64,000 nucleotides of DNA from Nitrospira japonica (GTDB taxonomy: Bacteria > Nitrospirota > Nitrospiria > Nitrospirales > Nitrospiraceae): NCBI RefSeq assembly GCF_900169565.1, contig NZ_LT828648.1:2640501-2704500 (forward strand). The letters are read 5' to 3'. Below the pieces are notes generated by a model, which made no database searches, had not been told where the DNA came from, and saw only the letters and a list, made by a program, of their open reading frames with translations. Below are positions 34,350-43,024 of the stretch, piece by piece; position 1 is the stretch's first letter, and each line of letters opens with the position of its first letter. A program made the position numbers and the translations under genes.

Positions 34350-35600
34350 TCACGGGGTTGGTCCGGGGTCGAAACAAGGCGACCGCTTTGCACGCAGACA
34401 ATCGTCGTACTCTTTCTTCTTGATATTCCACATCGTCTTGGCTTCGTTTTGGTCCACCCGACCCCGCAGCTTGGTGAGATACGCCAGCCGTTCGGATGAG
34501 TTGCGAAAGGTCACGCCGACCGGTTCATCGAGCAGTTCCAAGGAGAATCTCAATTTTCCCGCGATGACCTGGGCATGCTCGGCTTCGTTCCGAAATCCGA
34601 TCGACGTCCCTTGATAACTGAGATGTTTTGCGAAGTAATCGGCCTGCGAATTGCCCTGGGCCGCCGCCCGCTTGTACCATTCAATTGCCTCACGCCGGCT
34701 CTGTGGCACCCCGATGCCGAATTGATACGCTCGTCCCAAGGCATTTTGTCCTTTGTCGTAATTCTGATCGGCGCTTTTTCGATACCACTTGGCGGCTTCC
34801 AGCCAGTTTTCTGTCACGCCTGTCCCGTCCTCATACATCTGGCCCAGATTTTTCTGCGAGACCGCGTTGCCCTGATCGGCCGCCTTGGCGTACCACTTCA
34901 CGGCCTCGCCATAGTTCTTCGGCAGGCCTTCGCCGAATTCATATTGTGAGCCGATTTGTAGTTGGGCCAAGACATGCCCCATCTCTGCTGCTTTGAAAAA
35001 TGGCTTCGCTGCGGCCGCATAGTCGTTGGCGAGATAGAGTCTTTTCCCTTCCTGAAAGTAGTGTTCGCCGGGACTTACGGCTTGTACTGATCGCGGTTGT
35101 GCCAATGCCTGTAGGTTATTCCTGGCGGTTGGATCCCCGCGGTCGGCAGCCATACGGTACCATTTAACGGCTTCGTTGACATCCTTGCCAACGCCGTTGC
35201 CTTGCTCATAAAGCTTCCCGATTGCTGTCATCGCATCCAAGTTTCCTTGGTCTGCAGCCTTCCTGTACCATTTCATTGCTTCGGCATAGTTCTGCGTGAC
35301 GCCGTGGCCCATTTGGAAAAAGAATCCCAACATGGCTTGGGCGGCCGGATGGTTTTGATTGGACGCCTTTTGGAGCCATTGAGCGGAGACGGGATAATTC
35401 TTCTGGGCAAGCGGGCCGATCCAGTTGAAGATCGCCAGGCAGTATTGATCACCTGGAGCAGTGGCCGATTCGAGCAATCGATTGGTCTGCAGCCTCGGCA
35501 GCACTTGGTACTCGCATACTTTACGATCGTCCGCAAAACCGGCGAAGGTCACCTGCGCGCCAAGGACTATCAGGACGATGGTCAAGAACACGATGTTCAT
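34350..35600 (-). CDS. exported Sel1-repeat protein
   Basis: A 416-residue protein with a signal peptide (NIVFLTIVLIVLGAQVTFA). Sel1 repeats run from about residue 85 to 325, for example AEAMKWYRKAADQGNLDAM, NEAVKWYRMAADRGDPTAR, GEAVKWYAKAADQGNAVSQ, LEAAKWYRKSADQNYDKGQ. The C-terminal 80 residues have no repeats and end with a TMWNIKKKEYDDC motif (389-401) that matches one near the N-terminus of the toxin-like protein. AAGGGGA lies before the ATG. It is the nearest upstream gene of the toxin-like gene on the same strand (106-base gap). Confidence 0.85.
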   Translation of the reverse strand: MNIVFLTIVLIVLGAQVTFAGFADDRKVCEYQVLPRLQTNRLLESATAPGDQYCLAIFNWIGPLAQKNYPVSAQWLQKASNQNHPAAQAMLGFFFQMGHGVTQNYAEAMKWYRKAADQGNLDAMTAIGKLYEQGNGVGKDVNEAVKWYRMAADRGDPTARNNLQALAQPRSVQAVSPGEHYFQEGKRLYLANDYAAAAKPFFKAAEMGHVLAQLQIGSQYEFGEGLPKNYGEAVKWYAKAADQGNAVSQKNLGQMYEDGTGVTENWLEAAKWYRKSADQNYDKGQNALGRAYQFGIGVPQSRREAIEWYKRAAAQGNSQADYFAKHLSYQGTSIGFRNEAEHAQVIAGKLRFSLELLDEPVGVTFRNSSERLAYLTKLRGRVDQNEAKTMWNIKKKEYDDCLRAKRSPCFDPGPTP

Positions 35601-35752
35601 CGTATCCCCTTGCCAGCTGAGCGGTCGAAAGAAGGAGTAGAGCTTACCGTCGAATGAATGAGGTCTTCAAGTGCCTAGCGAGGGAAGTGAAGTTACCTGG
35701 AGTTCATTCCTCACGGTACCCGGGCCAAGCGATGTCCTCGTTCTCCTGTTTA

Positions 35753-36916
35753 TCAGGGCATATTGGCCCTCGGCGTTGTCGGCAATGATCCGCTACTGGA
35801 GGTAGTCGATGAATCGTGATCCCGAAAGGGCGGGATGGATGGATAAAGCCGACCTCCATAGCCAAATTGTTCGAACCGCTCGGTGATGCGTTTCTTGTTT
35901 ATATTGAGTGGGTCATGACCTTCCATGTATCGCCGGTAGAGAATGCGCGGTTCTTGTCTTGGTAGGACCTTCCGATCCATCAGACAGTTCGTGAGCCACC
36001 CAATAAGATAGTCCGGAGTCAGTTCACGATCCGATTCGTTTCCATAGCGCGCTTGAACAAAACTGATGACCTGGTCCGCGGCAATCCCGGAGAGGTAGAA
36101 CGATCGTTGCAACGCCTCCGATGATTTGACACCAGCCGATTCAGGAGTGAGGCGATCCCAATCTGTGTCGTAGAACGGAAGATATTCTTGCAAGCAGCCG
36201 TCAATTGCTTTCTTGAGCGTAGAGTCGTTTGCCTTCGCGGTTATCCCATCCGGCGGCCTTGGCGTCCGTTTGATCGACTTCTCGTCTGAAGGCGATTGGG
36301 TCTGTAGTTCATCGGACGGTGTCTTGTCACCGGTGGTTGAGAAAATATCGGAAGGTGTTTCCTGACCGCGGTGATCGGTTCTTGGAATGGAGGCAGATGC
36401 CTGCTTCTGTCCTTGGTCTCTGCGCGTCTCGGAAGGATGAGAAGATTTCTCGCCGGGCTGTTTCTTGCCACCGGTGGGGGATGGAGGCTCACCGCTGGTT
36501 GCAAACTGATCCGATCGTGGGCTCTTCTGGCGGTTCGCTTGATTGAAGCAGTCGATGAACGCGCGGATGTCCTTGTCTCTGAGCGCGAATTGTTCGTTCG
36601 CCTGTTTGCGGAGTGCCGTGGCCTGGCGACTGTCTATCCCGGGCTGTCTCGCTTCTTTGTCGAGCGCCAAGGCTGTTTCCTGGATGGCCTTGGCCTCGTC
36701 CAAAATCGAAAGGCAGTGGCTCGACTTCTGTTTGGCGTCGGCGGAGTGCTTGTCGTACCAGCGATGTGCGCCGCCGACGGCGAAATTGTCGTATGCCCCC
36801 TGCGAGCTGAAGACATCTCCCTGTGGTTGGGCCGACGCCAGCGTAGGACGGAATACTTGAAAAAGAACGAGGAGGTAAGTCGCTGTCAGCAGAGAACGGA
36901 GAAATGTCTTCATCAT
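35753..36916 (-). CDS. exported protein of unknown function with repeated D-x-F-[SA]-[ST]-x-G motifs
   Basis: A 387-residue protein with a signal peptide (LLTATYLLVLFQVFRPTLASA). Right after cleavage it has GDVFSSQG (33-40), then a helical stretch with Cys68 and Cys123, then a disordered Pro/Ser/Lys-rich region holding two more related motifs, DQFATSG (136-142) and DIFSTTG (190-196). The C-terminal 160 residues form a compact helical domain (ALQRSFYLSGIAADQVISFV) with no recognised family. The start overlaps the TPR gene stop by four bases, so the two are translationally coupled. Confidence 0.7.
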   Translation of the reverse strand: MMKTFLRSLLTATYLLVLFQVFRPTLASAQPQGDVFSSQGAYDNFAVGGAHRWYDKHSADAKQKSSHCLSILDEAKAIQETALALDKEARQPGIDSRQATALRKQANEQFALRDKDIRAFIDCFNQANRQKSPRSDQFATSGEPPSPTGGKKQPGEKSSHPSETRRDQGQKQASASIPRTDHRGQETPSDIFSTTGDKTPSDELQTQSPSDEKSIKRTPRPPDGITAKANDSTLKKAIDGCLQEYLPFYDTDWDRLTPESAGVKSSEALQRSFYLSGIAADQVISFVQARYGNESDRELTPDYLIGWLTNCLMDRKVLPRQEPRILYRRYMEGHDPLNINKKRITERFEQFGYGGRLYPSIPPFRDHDSSTTSSSGSLPTTPRANMP

Positions 36917-39900
36917 TCTCGTGTCGTCGTGTATCTCGTGCCGCTGGCTCCGGTCAATTGCACGGCACCGTCACCGGTCAGTTCGAACCACATCGAGCCG
37001 ACCTGTCCCGACTGGTCGTCATAGAGCAAGATCTGGCCGTTCGACGGGTCGGTAGTGTTGCGGCGTCCCTGCCGCTTACCTTGGAGATAGGCCGTGCCGC
37101 TTCTCGTCGAACCATCGCCGGGAGTGACCAATGTGTAGCGGGAATCCCGTCCGATCGTGAGGCGACGTTCCTGAGCCGACGGATTGTCAGGCACCATCTT
37201 CCACCGGCCGACCAGGCTTGGAACGACGGTCGCAAGAGGGGGGAGCCCTGCCACGGCTCGGCGGGCAAGGGTGCGGTCCCGTTGCGCTTGCTGTTGCGTA
37301 TTGCGTTCGGTCTGCTCGCGGAGTCGTCGTTCTTGTTGCGACTTCAATTCCTCGATGCGGACCTGTTCCTCCTTCGTGTCGGCGTAGGGATCATGATAGG
37401 GAGGCGGAGGCAGGCGGAGCATTGCCATATTGATGTCGTTGATCTCCTTGCGCAGGTGATCGGGCGCGCCGTTGCCGGCCTCGAACAAGACCGCTCGGGC
37501 TCCTTGAGCATCGCCCTTCGCGATCAATTCCTTTGCCAACAGTATTTGTGCTTCTTGTGCAGGGACACCGGCGACTCCGCCGAAGTTGGTATGGCCATAC
37601 CCGTCGCCGAGTTTCGGCCTATCGGCCATCTTGAGGGGGCCGAACATCGCGGCGGTGCGAAGATGTTCGATCGACTCGTCATGCTTTCCCATCGCCGAAA
37701 GAATCTTGCCGGTTTGCAGGTGAGCCTCGGCGACCAGGGTGGCGGCATTGGTCGGTCCGACGACTAACGCTCCTCCTTCCGGCTGCTGGTCGGGCCAGAG
37801 AGCATTGAACATCTCACGGGATTCGAAACCGGAGCTCATCCGTTTTTCGTAGTCGAGCACGGCTTGATAGTGGGTCAGCGCCTCCTGAAGAGAGCCTGTT
37901 TTCTGGAGTCGCCTGGCCAGATGAAACCGGGCCTGCGTCGCCAGGCCGAATTCAAATGCGTCCCGGCCGAGCACCCGGCCGGCCTCAGGCTTCTGTTCGT
38001 CCAATTGCAGGCGCGCTTCTTCCAAGGCGAGAGCTGCTCGATAGTGGGCGACCGCTTCTTCCGTCTTCCCCTCGGCTTCGGCGATCACTCCGAGGTAGGC
38101 GGGGATGCGGGCATCTTCGGGGTCGGTCCGGGTAGCCCGGGCGAGAGAGCCCTTGCCTGCCTGCCAGAGGGCTTTCTCCGTATTCCTCCATGTCAGCCGC
38201 AATAAGGGCGCGGCAGTCGTCTGGAAGAGATTGGCGAAGATCAATTGCTGCTCTTCGGCCTGTTGCAGTTGCCCTGTTCGGGCGTAGTGCTGAACCAAGC
38301 GCTGTTGGGCCACAAGGGATTTGGGATTGAGTTTCACGGCCTGCTCGAACGCGCCCTGTGCCTGATCGGTCTTTCCGTCCCACAAGGCCAGATCGGCCTG
38401 CAGCAGTAATCCCTCGACCGTTCCTTTGGTGACGCTGATAGCCTTCTCCATGGCGGCTCTCGCCCGCCGGCGGAATTCCGCCGCAGCCGCGTCGAGCTGA
38501 TCTGCCCGCTGGAGATCCGCCTGCGAGGGCTGAATGCATGACGTCTTCTTCACCACTTCAGTGATGCCGTCGCTTCGGCGATTTTCGCTGGTCGAGCTCG
38601 TACACCGTTCCTGGCGGAGGTTCCAGGCTTCATTCGACATCTGATTGGCCCGCATGGCGCGGAACCTGGCATAGAGACTCAAGGCGTCGGGATTGCTGCC
38701 TGACACATTCAAGGCCTGATCCGCCAGTTGGTCCGCTTGGTTGAGCTCTCCCAACCCCGTGAGGGCAATCGCCTTCTGCATCATGGCCCCGACATGTTTC
38801 GGGTTCATTGCCAGTGCCTGCTCAGCGATACGGATGCCCCGTTGCAGTTCCTGTTTGCGCGATACCTGGAATCGATAAGGCTCGAGCGCACGCCGAGGCT
38901 CCACCTTCTCGCCGCGGACTTCGGCTTCTTCGATGAAATATGTGGCCAGGTCAACAAGTTTGTCGGGATTCTTTGGATTCTCCCGTACGGCATCGTCAAG
39001 GATGCGGAGACGGTCCTGATAGAGTTCGTCGTAGCGAAGCCGTTGTGGTCCCTTGGCGCGGTGGACGCTCGTCGCGATGGCCACCAGGTGCTCCAGCGGC
39101 TTGCCGGATGCCGCAGCGTCCTGTAATTCATTCACATATTTGTCTGCGGAGCCCCTGACTGCATGGGTGCTAAGCTCGCTCTCGACTGCCGATCTGGCTG
39201 AACGCGTCGCGAACCAGCCTCCCAGTTTCTTATAGATGTCGAGGTCCGCGGCCATTCGTTGTTCATCGCCCATGCGGGCCGCAGCCGTGGCTCGACCCAG
39301 ATAGGCGTCCGACAGATCAGTCTTGAACGTCAACGCGATCGTGAATTCCTTCCGAGCCGAGACAGGTCGGCCTGCTTCCAACCAGAGCTTGCCGGCCTGG
39401 TAATGGGTGTCGGGATCCCCCGGGGCTCCCGCAAGCGCTCGTGCGACATGAGCCATGCTGTTCTTCGGTGTTGCGTTCCCATCCGACGCCTGCTTGGCGC
39501 GCGCCGTGCTGATGGAAGCCAGTTCGGGCCTGCGATAATTGTTCTCCGCGAACAATTGTCCCGCCTTTAGCATGGCTTGCCGCATCTCCGGACTCTTGGT
39601 CCCGCCCTTGTCTGCTGCTACACGATGATCTTGATAGGCCTGGCCGAGCTCATAGAGGATGAATGATCCATATTCCGTGGTGTACTCGTCCTGGCCTTGC
39701 GCCAAGTGGCCGGGAAGCAAGACGACCACTGGACCGGATGGAACGCCTCGAGGTCCGCCGCCCAACGCATGGTCCGGTGATATGACCGTTCCGCTCATGG
39801 CTTCCGCGACGGAGAGCCATAGCTCGGGTTCACGCCCACGGTAGCCGAGGCGTTGGGCCCGCTGCAGATCATTGAGGGCGTTCGAAAAATCTTCCGCGAG

Positions 39901-40125
39901 TGTGGCAGCGACGCCACGGGCGAGGAGGCTATCCGGATTGTCGGCGGCCGTCTCGAGGGCTTTGGTAAAGGCGCTCGCGGCGTCACGCCAGCGGCCTTCG
40001 TTCAACGCGTCGAGTCCATCGACGTAGGACCCTGCGGCGGTGGGCTGGATGCCGGATTCTGCCGGTATGGCAGCAAGGACAATAGCTGCCATGCAGAGAA
40101 GGGACGCCGGAAGGGGAGAGGCCAT
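36913..40125 (-). CDS. large exported TPR-repeat protein
   Basis: A 1070-residue protein beginning with a signal-like segment (ASLLCMAAIVLAAIPAESG). TPR units recur through the chain, for example SYVDGLDALNEGRWRDAASAF near 33-53, DTHYQAGKLWLEAGRPVSA, and ADQLADQALNVSGSNPDALS. The chain also has an insert rich in Asp/Glu/Arg/Gln (about 920-975). The last 110 residues form a beta-rich domain (LVGRWKMVP ... QVGSMWFELTGDG) like that of the Sel1 protein at 31383. TPR proteins scaffold complexes; the partner is unknown. AAGGAGG lies in a small hairpin just before the ATG. Confidence 0.82.
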   Translation of the reverse strand: MASPLPASLLCMAAIVLAAIPAESGIQPTAAGSYVDGLDALNEGRWRDAASAFTKALETAADNPDSLLARGVAATLAEDFSNALNDLQRAQRLGYRGREPELWLSVAEAMSGTVISPDHALGGGPRGVPSGPVVVLLPGHLAQGQDEYTTEYGSFILYELGQAYQDHRVAADKGGTKSPEMRQAMLKAGQLFAENNYRRPELASISTARAKQASDGNATPKNSMAHVARALAGAPGDPDTHYQAGKLWLEAGRPVSARKEFTIALTFKTDLSDAYLGRATAAARMGDEQRMAADLDIYKKLGGWFATRSARSAVESELSTHAVRGSADKYVNELQDAAASGKPLEHLVAIATSVHRAKGPQRLRYDELYQDRLRILDDAVRENPKNPDKLVDLATYFIEEAEVRGEKVEPRRALEPYRFQVSRKQELQRGIRIAEQALAMNPKHVGAMMQKAIALTGLGELNQADQLADQALNVSGSNPDALSLYARFRAMRANQMSNEAWNLRQERCTSSTSENRRSDGITEVVKKTSCIQPSQADLQRADQLDAAAAEFRRRARAAMEKAISVTKGTVEGLLLQADLALWDGKTDQAQGAFEQAVKLNPKSLVAQQRLVQHYARTGQLQQAEEQQLIFANLFQTTAAPLLRLTWRNTEKALWQAGKGSLARATRTDPEDARIPAYLGVIAEAEGKTEEAVAHYRAALALEEARLQLDEQKPEAGRVLGRDAFEFGLATQARFHLARRLQKTGSLQEALTHYQAVLDYEKRMSSGFESREMFNALWPDQQPEGGALVVGPTNAATLVAEAHLQTGKILSAMGKHDESIEHLRTAAMFGPLKMADRPKLGDGYGHTNFGGVAGVPAQEAQILLAKELIAKGDAQGARAVLFEAGNGAPDHLRKEINDINMAMLRLPPPPYHDPYADTKEEQVRIEELKSQQERRLREQTERNTQQQAQRDRTLARRAVAGLPPLATVVPSLVGRWKMVPDNPSAQERRLTIGRDSRYTLVTPGDGSTRSGTAYLQGKRQGRRNTTDPSNGQILLYDDQSGQVGSMWFELTGDGAVQLTGASGTRYTTTRE

Positions 40126-40126
40126 G

Positions 40127-40141
40127 GGACCTCCTTGGTCC
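40127..40141. promoter_or_regulatory. hairpin holding the TPR gene's ribosome-binding site
   Basis: On the minus strand GGACC and GGTCC flank a 5-base loop within the AAGGAGG site directly before the ATG at 40125. A 5-bp stem could mask the site; the stem is short, so the effect is uncertain. Confidence 0.35.
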
Positions 40142-40189
40142 TCTAGAGGGGGCTCAGCTTACAGGTCGCCAGGCGCGCCAATCAATAGG

Positions 40190-40208
40190 CCGACGTCCGA
40201 AACGTCGG
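40190..40208. promoter_or_regulatory. 7-bp hairpin in the divergent region before 40289
   Basis: CCGACGT and ACGTCGG flank a CCGAA loop about 80 bases before the membrane-protein ATG and 65 bases before the TPR start on the other strand. Possible operator or leader hairpin. Confidence 0.35.
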
Positions 40209-40288
40209 GCGATGTTGATGAAAGCGGATTCAGAGAAGTGATATAGTGCGCCTCCCGATCGGTGTTGCCTCGGCCACAGGTGCGGTCC

Positions 40289-41551
40289 ATGGCCCATCGT
40301 CAAGCGGCCCATTCCGAATATCCCGACAGCATCCCTTTTTCCCTGTTCGAGGGCGACTTCCTGACCCGGTTCTTTCAACGAATCGGGATGGGCAGTTATC
40401 GCACCGGCGATCTCGTCAAACGAGCGCTCTTTCTCATGACATTGACGTGGGGTGTGCTCGCGGCTCTCGCCGTGTGGTCCGGACTCCACTGGACGCAACC
40501 ACGGGGACAGAATTTCTTTTTCGATTTCGCCGCCTATGGCCAATTGATCGCCGGCCTCCCCATGTTTCTGGTCGCGGAACGGGTGATCGATCGGCAGACC
40601 AAGGAAGTGGCCCGATGTTTTGTGACGACCGGCGTCGTGGAACCGGGAGATGCCATCCGATTGGTGCGGGTCAATTGGCAGCTGAAGCAATCACGGCACA
40701 AGGCATGGCCGGACCTGCTCTGCATTCTGTTGGGATATGCCATCACGGCGGCCTGGATGATTCCGGAGATGAACAATGGCCGGCTGACGTGGCATGCGAC
40801 GGATCTCGACAGTCATCTGCAGCCGATGACGTGGTACGGTTTTCGCGAGATGCTGCAGACGTTGACGTGGCCCGGTGCGTGGGAGTTCATCTTCGTCGGC
40901 CCCCTGACGACGTACTGGTGGCTGCGCTGGTCGGTAAAGGTCTTGTTGTGGACCTGGTATTTGTATCAAGTGTCGAATTTGCGGCTGAATCTGGTCCCCT
41001 CGCATCCGGACAGTACGGGAGGGATTGGATTTCTCAGCGACGCACAGACGAAGTTCGGGTGGATCATCCTGGCGTACGGCATCAGCTACGTGGCGCCGAC
41101 TATTCTCTACAAGCTGACTTTCGAGGGGGCGACGATCCTGGTGCTGTCCGTCTGGGGCTATGCGGCGAGCTTCGTCATAGGGGCTCCGGTGCTCTTTACG
41201 CTGCCGCTGTTCATGTTCACGCAACAGCTCTCTCAGGCGAAGTCACGGGCTCTGGAAGTTCTCCAGGAGCGGTCAATGGAACGGGCACAAGCATTCGAGG
41301 AGAAATGGTTGAAAGCTTGCACCAGCGGTCACTACGAACTCATGAGCGGAAGCGATCTGACCGGATTGGACGCGCTCAATCGGGTCTACGACCATATCCA
41401 TAAGATGCGGGTGGTGCCGTTCGATCTGCGATCGTTTTCGGAACTCGTGGGATCCGCCCTCGGCCCGATGGTGCCCCTCCTGCCGTATATCGTCGACATT
41501 CCCGAGCCCTTCTTGAAGGCGATTGAAGAGGGAAAGAAACTCTTGCATTGA
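40289..41551 (+). CDS. multi-pass membrane protein of unknown function
   Basis: A 420-residue protein from the ATG at 40289 (a GTG at 40262 is the alternative). Six or so hydrophobic segments are visible, for example ALFLMTLTWGVLAALAVWSG, LPMFLVAERVI, DLLCILLGYAITAAWMI and FVIGAPVLFTLPLFMF. The last 120 residues are cytosolic and helical (RALEVLQERSMERAQAFEEK). There is no catalytic motif. It is alone between the TPR gene and the two-component pair. No family is recognised. Confidence 0.7.
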   Translation: MAHRQAAHSEYPDSIPFSLFEGDFLTRFFQRIGMGSYRTGDLVKRALFLMTLTWGVLAALAVWSGLHWTQPRGQNFFFDFAAYGQLIAGLPMFLVAERVIDRQTKEVARCFVTTGVVEPGDAIRLVRVNWQLKQSRHKAWPDLLCILLGYAITAAWMIPEMNNGRLTWHATDLDSHLQPMTWYGFREMLQTLTWPGAWEFIFVGPLTTYWWLRWSVKVLLWTWYLYQVSNLRLNLVPSHPDSTGGIGFLSDAQTKFGWIILAYGISYVAPTILYKLTFEGATILVLSVWGYAASFVIGAPVLFTLPLFMFTQQLSQAKSRALEVLQERSMERAQAFEEKWLKACTSGHYELMSGSDLTGLDALNRVYDHIHKMRVVPFDLRSFSELVGSALGPMVPLLPYIVDIPEPFLKAIEEGKKLLH

Positions 41552-41638
41552 TGCCGGCGAAGGGACGGACCGTCCGGCGATGGTGAATATGACGCCGCTG
41601 CCGGTGCGTCTCGACACGGATGCGGACATTCCGAGTGG

Positions 41639-42991
41639 CTACGGCGTCGACTCGTACTTCTTTAGTTTGCTGAGGAGGGTCTTATAGTCGATGCCAAGTA
41701 TTTTGGCTGCTTGAGTTTTATTCCCGTCGCAGGCGTCGAGCACGAGCGTGATGTGCCGCCGTTCGATTTCTTCCAAGGAAATACGGGACAGGTCTTCCGC
41801 TTGGATCGAGCCGTGGTGTTTTGGCAGAACCTGCCTGATCTCGTCGTCGGTGAAGACGTCCCGGTCCGTGCCCAGCATGACGAGACGTTCGATGACATTG
41901 CGCAGTTCTCGGATATTGCCCGGCCACTGATAGGAAGCCAAACAGTCGAGCCCCTCTGTGGACAACCGTCGATTGGAGGATCCCGGCGTACGGACATTGC
42001 GTAGGAGATGTTCCGCAAGGAGGACGATGTCTTCCCTCCGTTCACGAAGCGGTGGAACGTGCAACGTGACGGTATTGATGCGATAGAGAAGATCCTCGCG
42101 GAATCGTCCTTGGTCGACCAGCGTTCGTACGTCCTGGTTTGTCGCGCCGACGAGGCGCACGTCGGCATGCAGGGTTCTGGTGCTTCCGACCGGACGGTAT
42201 TCGCCTTGATCGAGAAACCGCAGGAGACTTACCTGCATGGGGCCCGGCATTTCGCCGATCTCGTCAAGAAACAGCGTGCCGCCTTCCGCGGCTTCGACGA
42301 GGCCGAGCTTGGCGGAGGTCGCGCCGGTAAAGGCTCCTCGTTCGTGGCCGAACAGTTCGCTCTCCAGCAATTCCCGGCTCACGGCGCCGCAGTTAACGGA
42401 CAGGAACGGTCCGCTCGATCTGGCGCTGAGATCGTGCAGGAGCCGTGCAACCACTTCCTTGCCTGATCCGGTTTCGCCTTGAACGAGCACCGGCGCGCTT
42501 GAAGGAGCAACTTTTGTAATCTGGCTTCTCAGCTGTCGCCAGGCCGGGCTCGTTCCCTCGACGATCACGTCGCGGGTGAATCCTCCGTGGCGGGCCGCGA
42601 CGTTTTCTTTTCGCAATGCGCGTATGGTCCGCAGCTTGGACAGGGCGGACTTGACGATGGCGGCATCGAACGGCGTGTCCTTGATCAGAAAGTCCCACGC
42701 GCCCTGTTTCATGGCTTCGACGGCATCCTTGACGTCTCCGTGTCCGGTCAGCATGACCACATCGACCTCGGGTTGATGCTCTCTGACCCATTTCAAGACG
42801 GCTTTGCCGTCTGTCCCCGGCATGCGGAGGTCGGTGATCACGAAATCGAACGTGGTCGATTGGAGCAGTTCGATGCCGTGCTTGCCATTTTTGGCCGCGG
42901 TCACCTCACAACCTTCCTGACGAAGCGCCTGTTCCAGCACCAGGCGGACATATTCCTCGTCGTCAACGATGAGTGCATGCACGATCGTCAC
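41639..42991 (-). CDS. sigma-54-dependent response regulator, NtrC family
   Basis: A 450-residue regulator. The receiver domain (1-120) has phosphoacceptor Asp54 in VITDLRMPG. The AAA+ domain has Walker [15 protein letters not shown] (sigma-54 contact loop intact) and [14 protein letters not shown] Fis-type helix-turn-helix ends the protein ([20 protein letters not shown]). It activates sigma-54 promoters after phosphorylation, presumably by the kinase encoded 33 bases upstream. Targets cannot be told from this window. Confidence 0.93.
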   Translation of the reverse strand: MTIVHALIVDDEEYVRLVLEQALRQEGCEVTAAKNGKHGIELLQSTTFDFVITDLRMPGTDGKAVLKWVREHQPEVDVVMLTGHGDVKDAVEAMKQGAWDFLIKDTPFDAAIVKSALSKLRTIRALRKENVAARHGGFTRDVIVEGTSPAWRQLRSQITKVAPSSAPVLVQGETGSGKEVVARLLHDLSARSSGPFLSVNCGAVSRELLESELFGHERGAFTGATSAKLGLVEAAEGGTLFLDEIGEMPGPMQVSLLRFLDQGEYRPVGSTRTLHADVRLVGATNQDVRTLVDQGRFREDLLYRINTVTLHVPPLRERREDIVLLAEHLLRNVRTPGSSNRRLSTEGLDCLASYQWPGNIRELRNVIERLVMLGTDRDVFTDDEIRQVLPKHHGSIQAEDLSRISLEEIERRHITLVLDACDGNKTQAAKILGIDYKTLLSKLKKYESTP

Positions 42992-43024
42992 TCACATCCG
43001 GTTAAAATGGCTATCTGACGACAA

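Noticed and set aside
40246-41403. 385-codon plus-strand frame overlapping the membrane protein
   Set aside because: Out-of-frame shadow of the membrane protein at 40289; it lacks hydrophobic segments and is Asp/Arg/Gly-rich.
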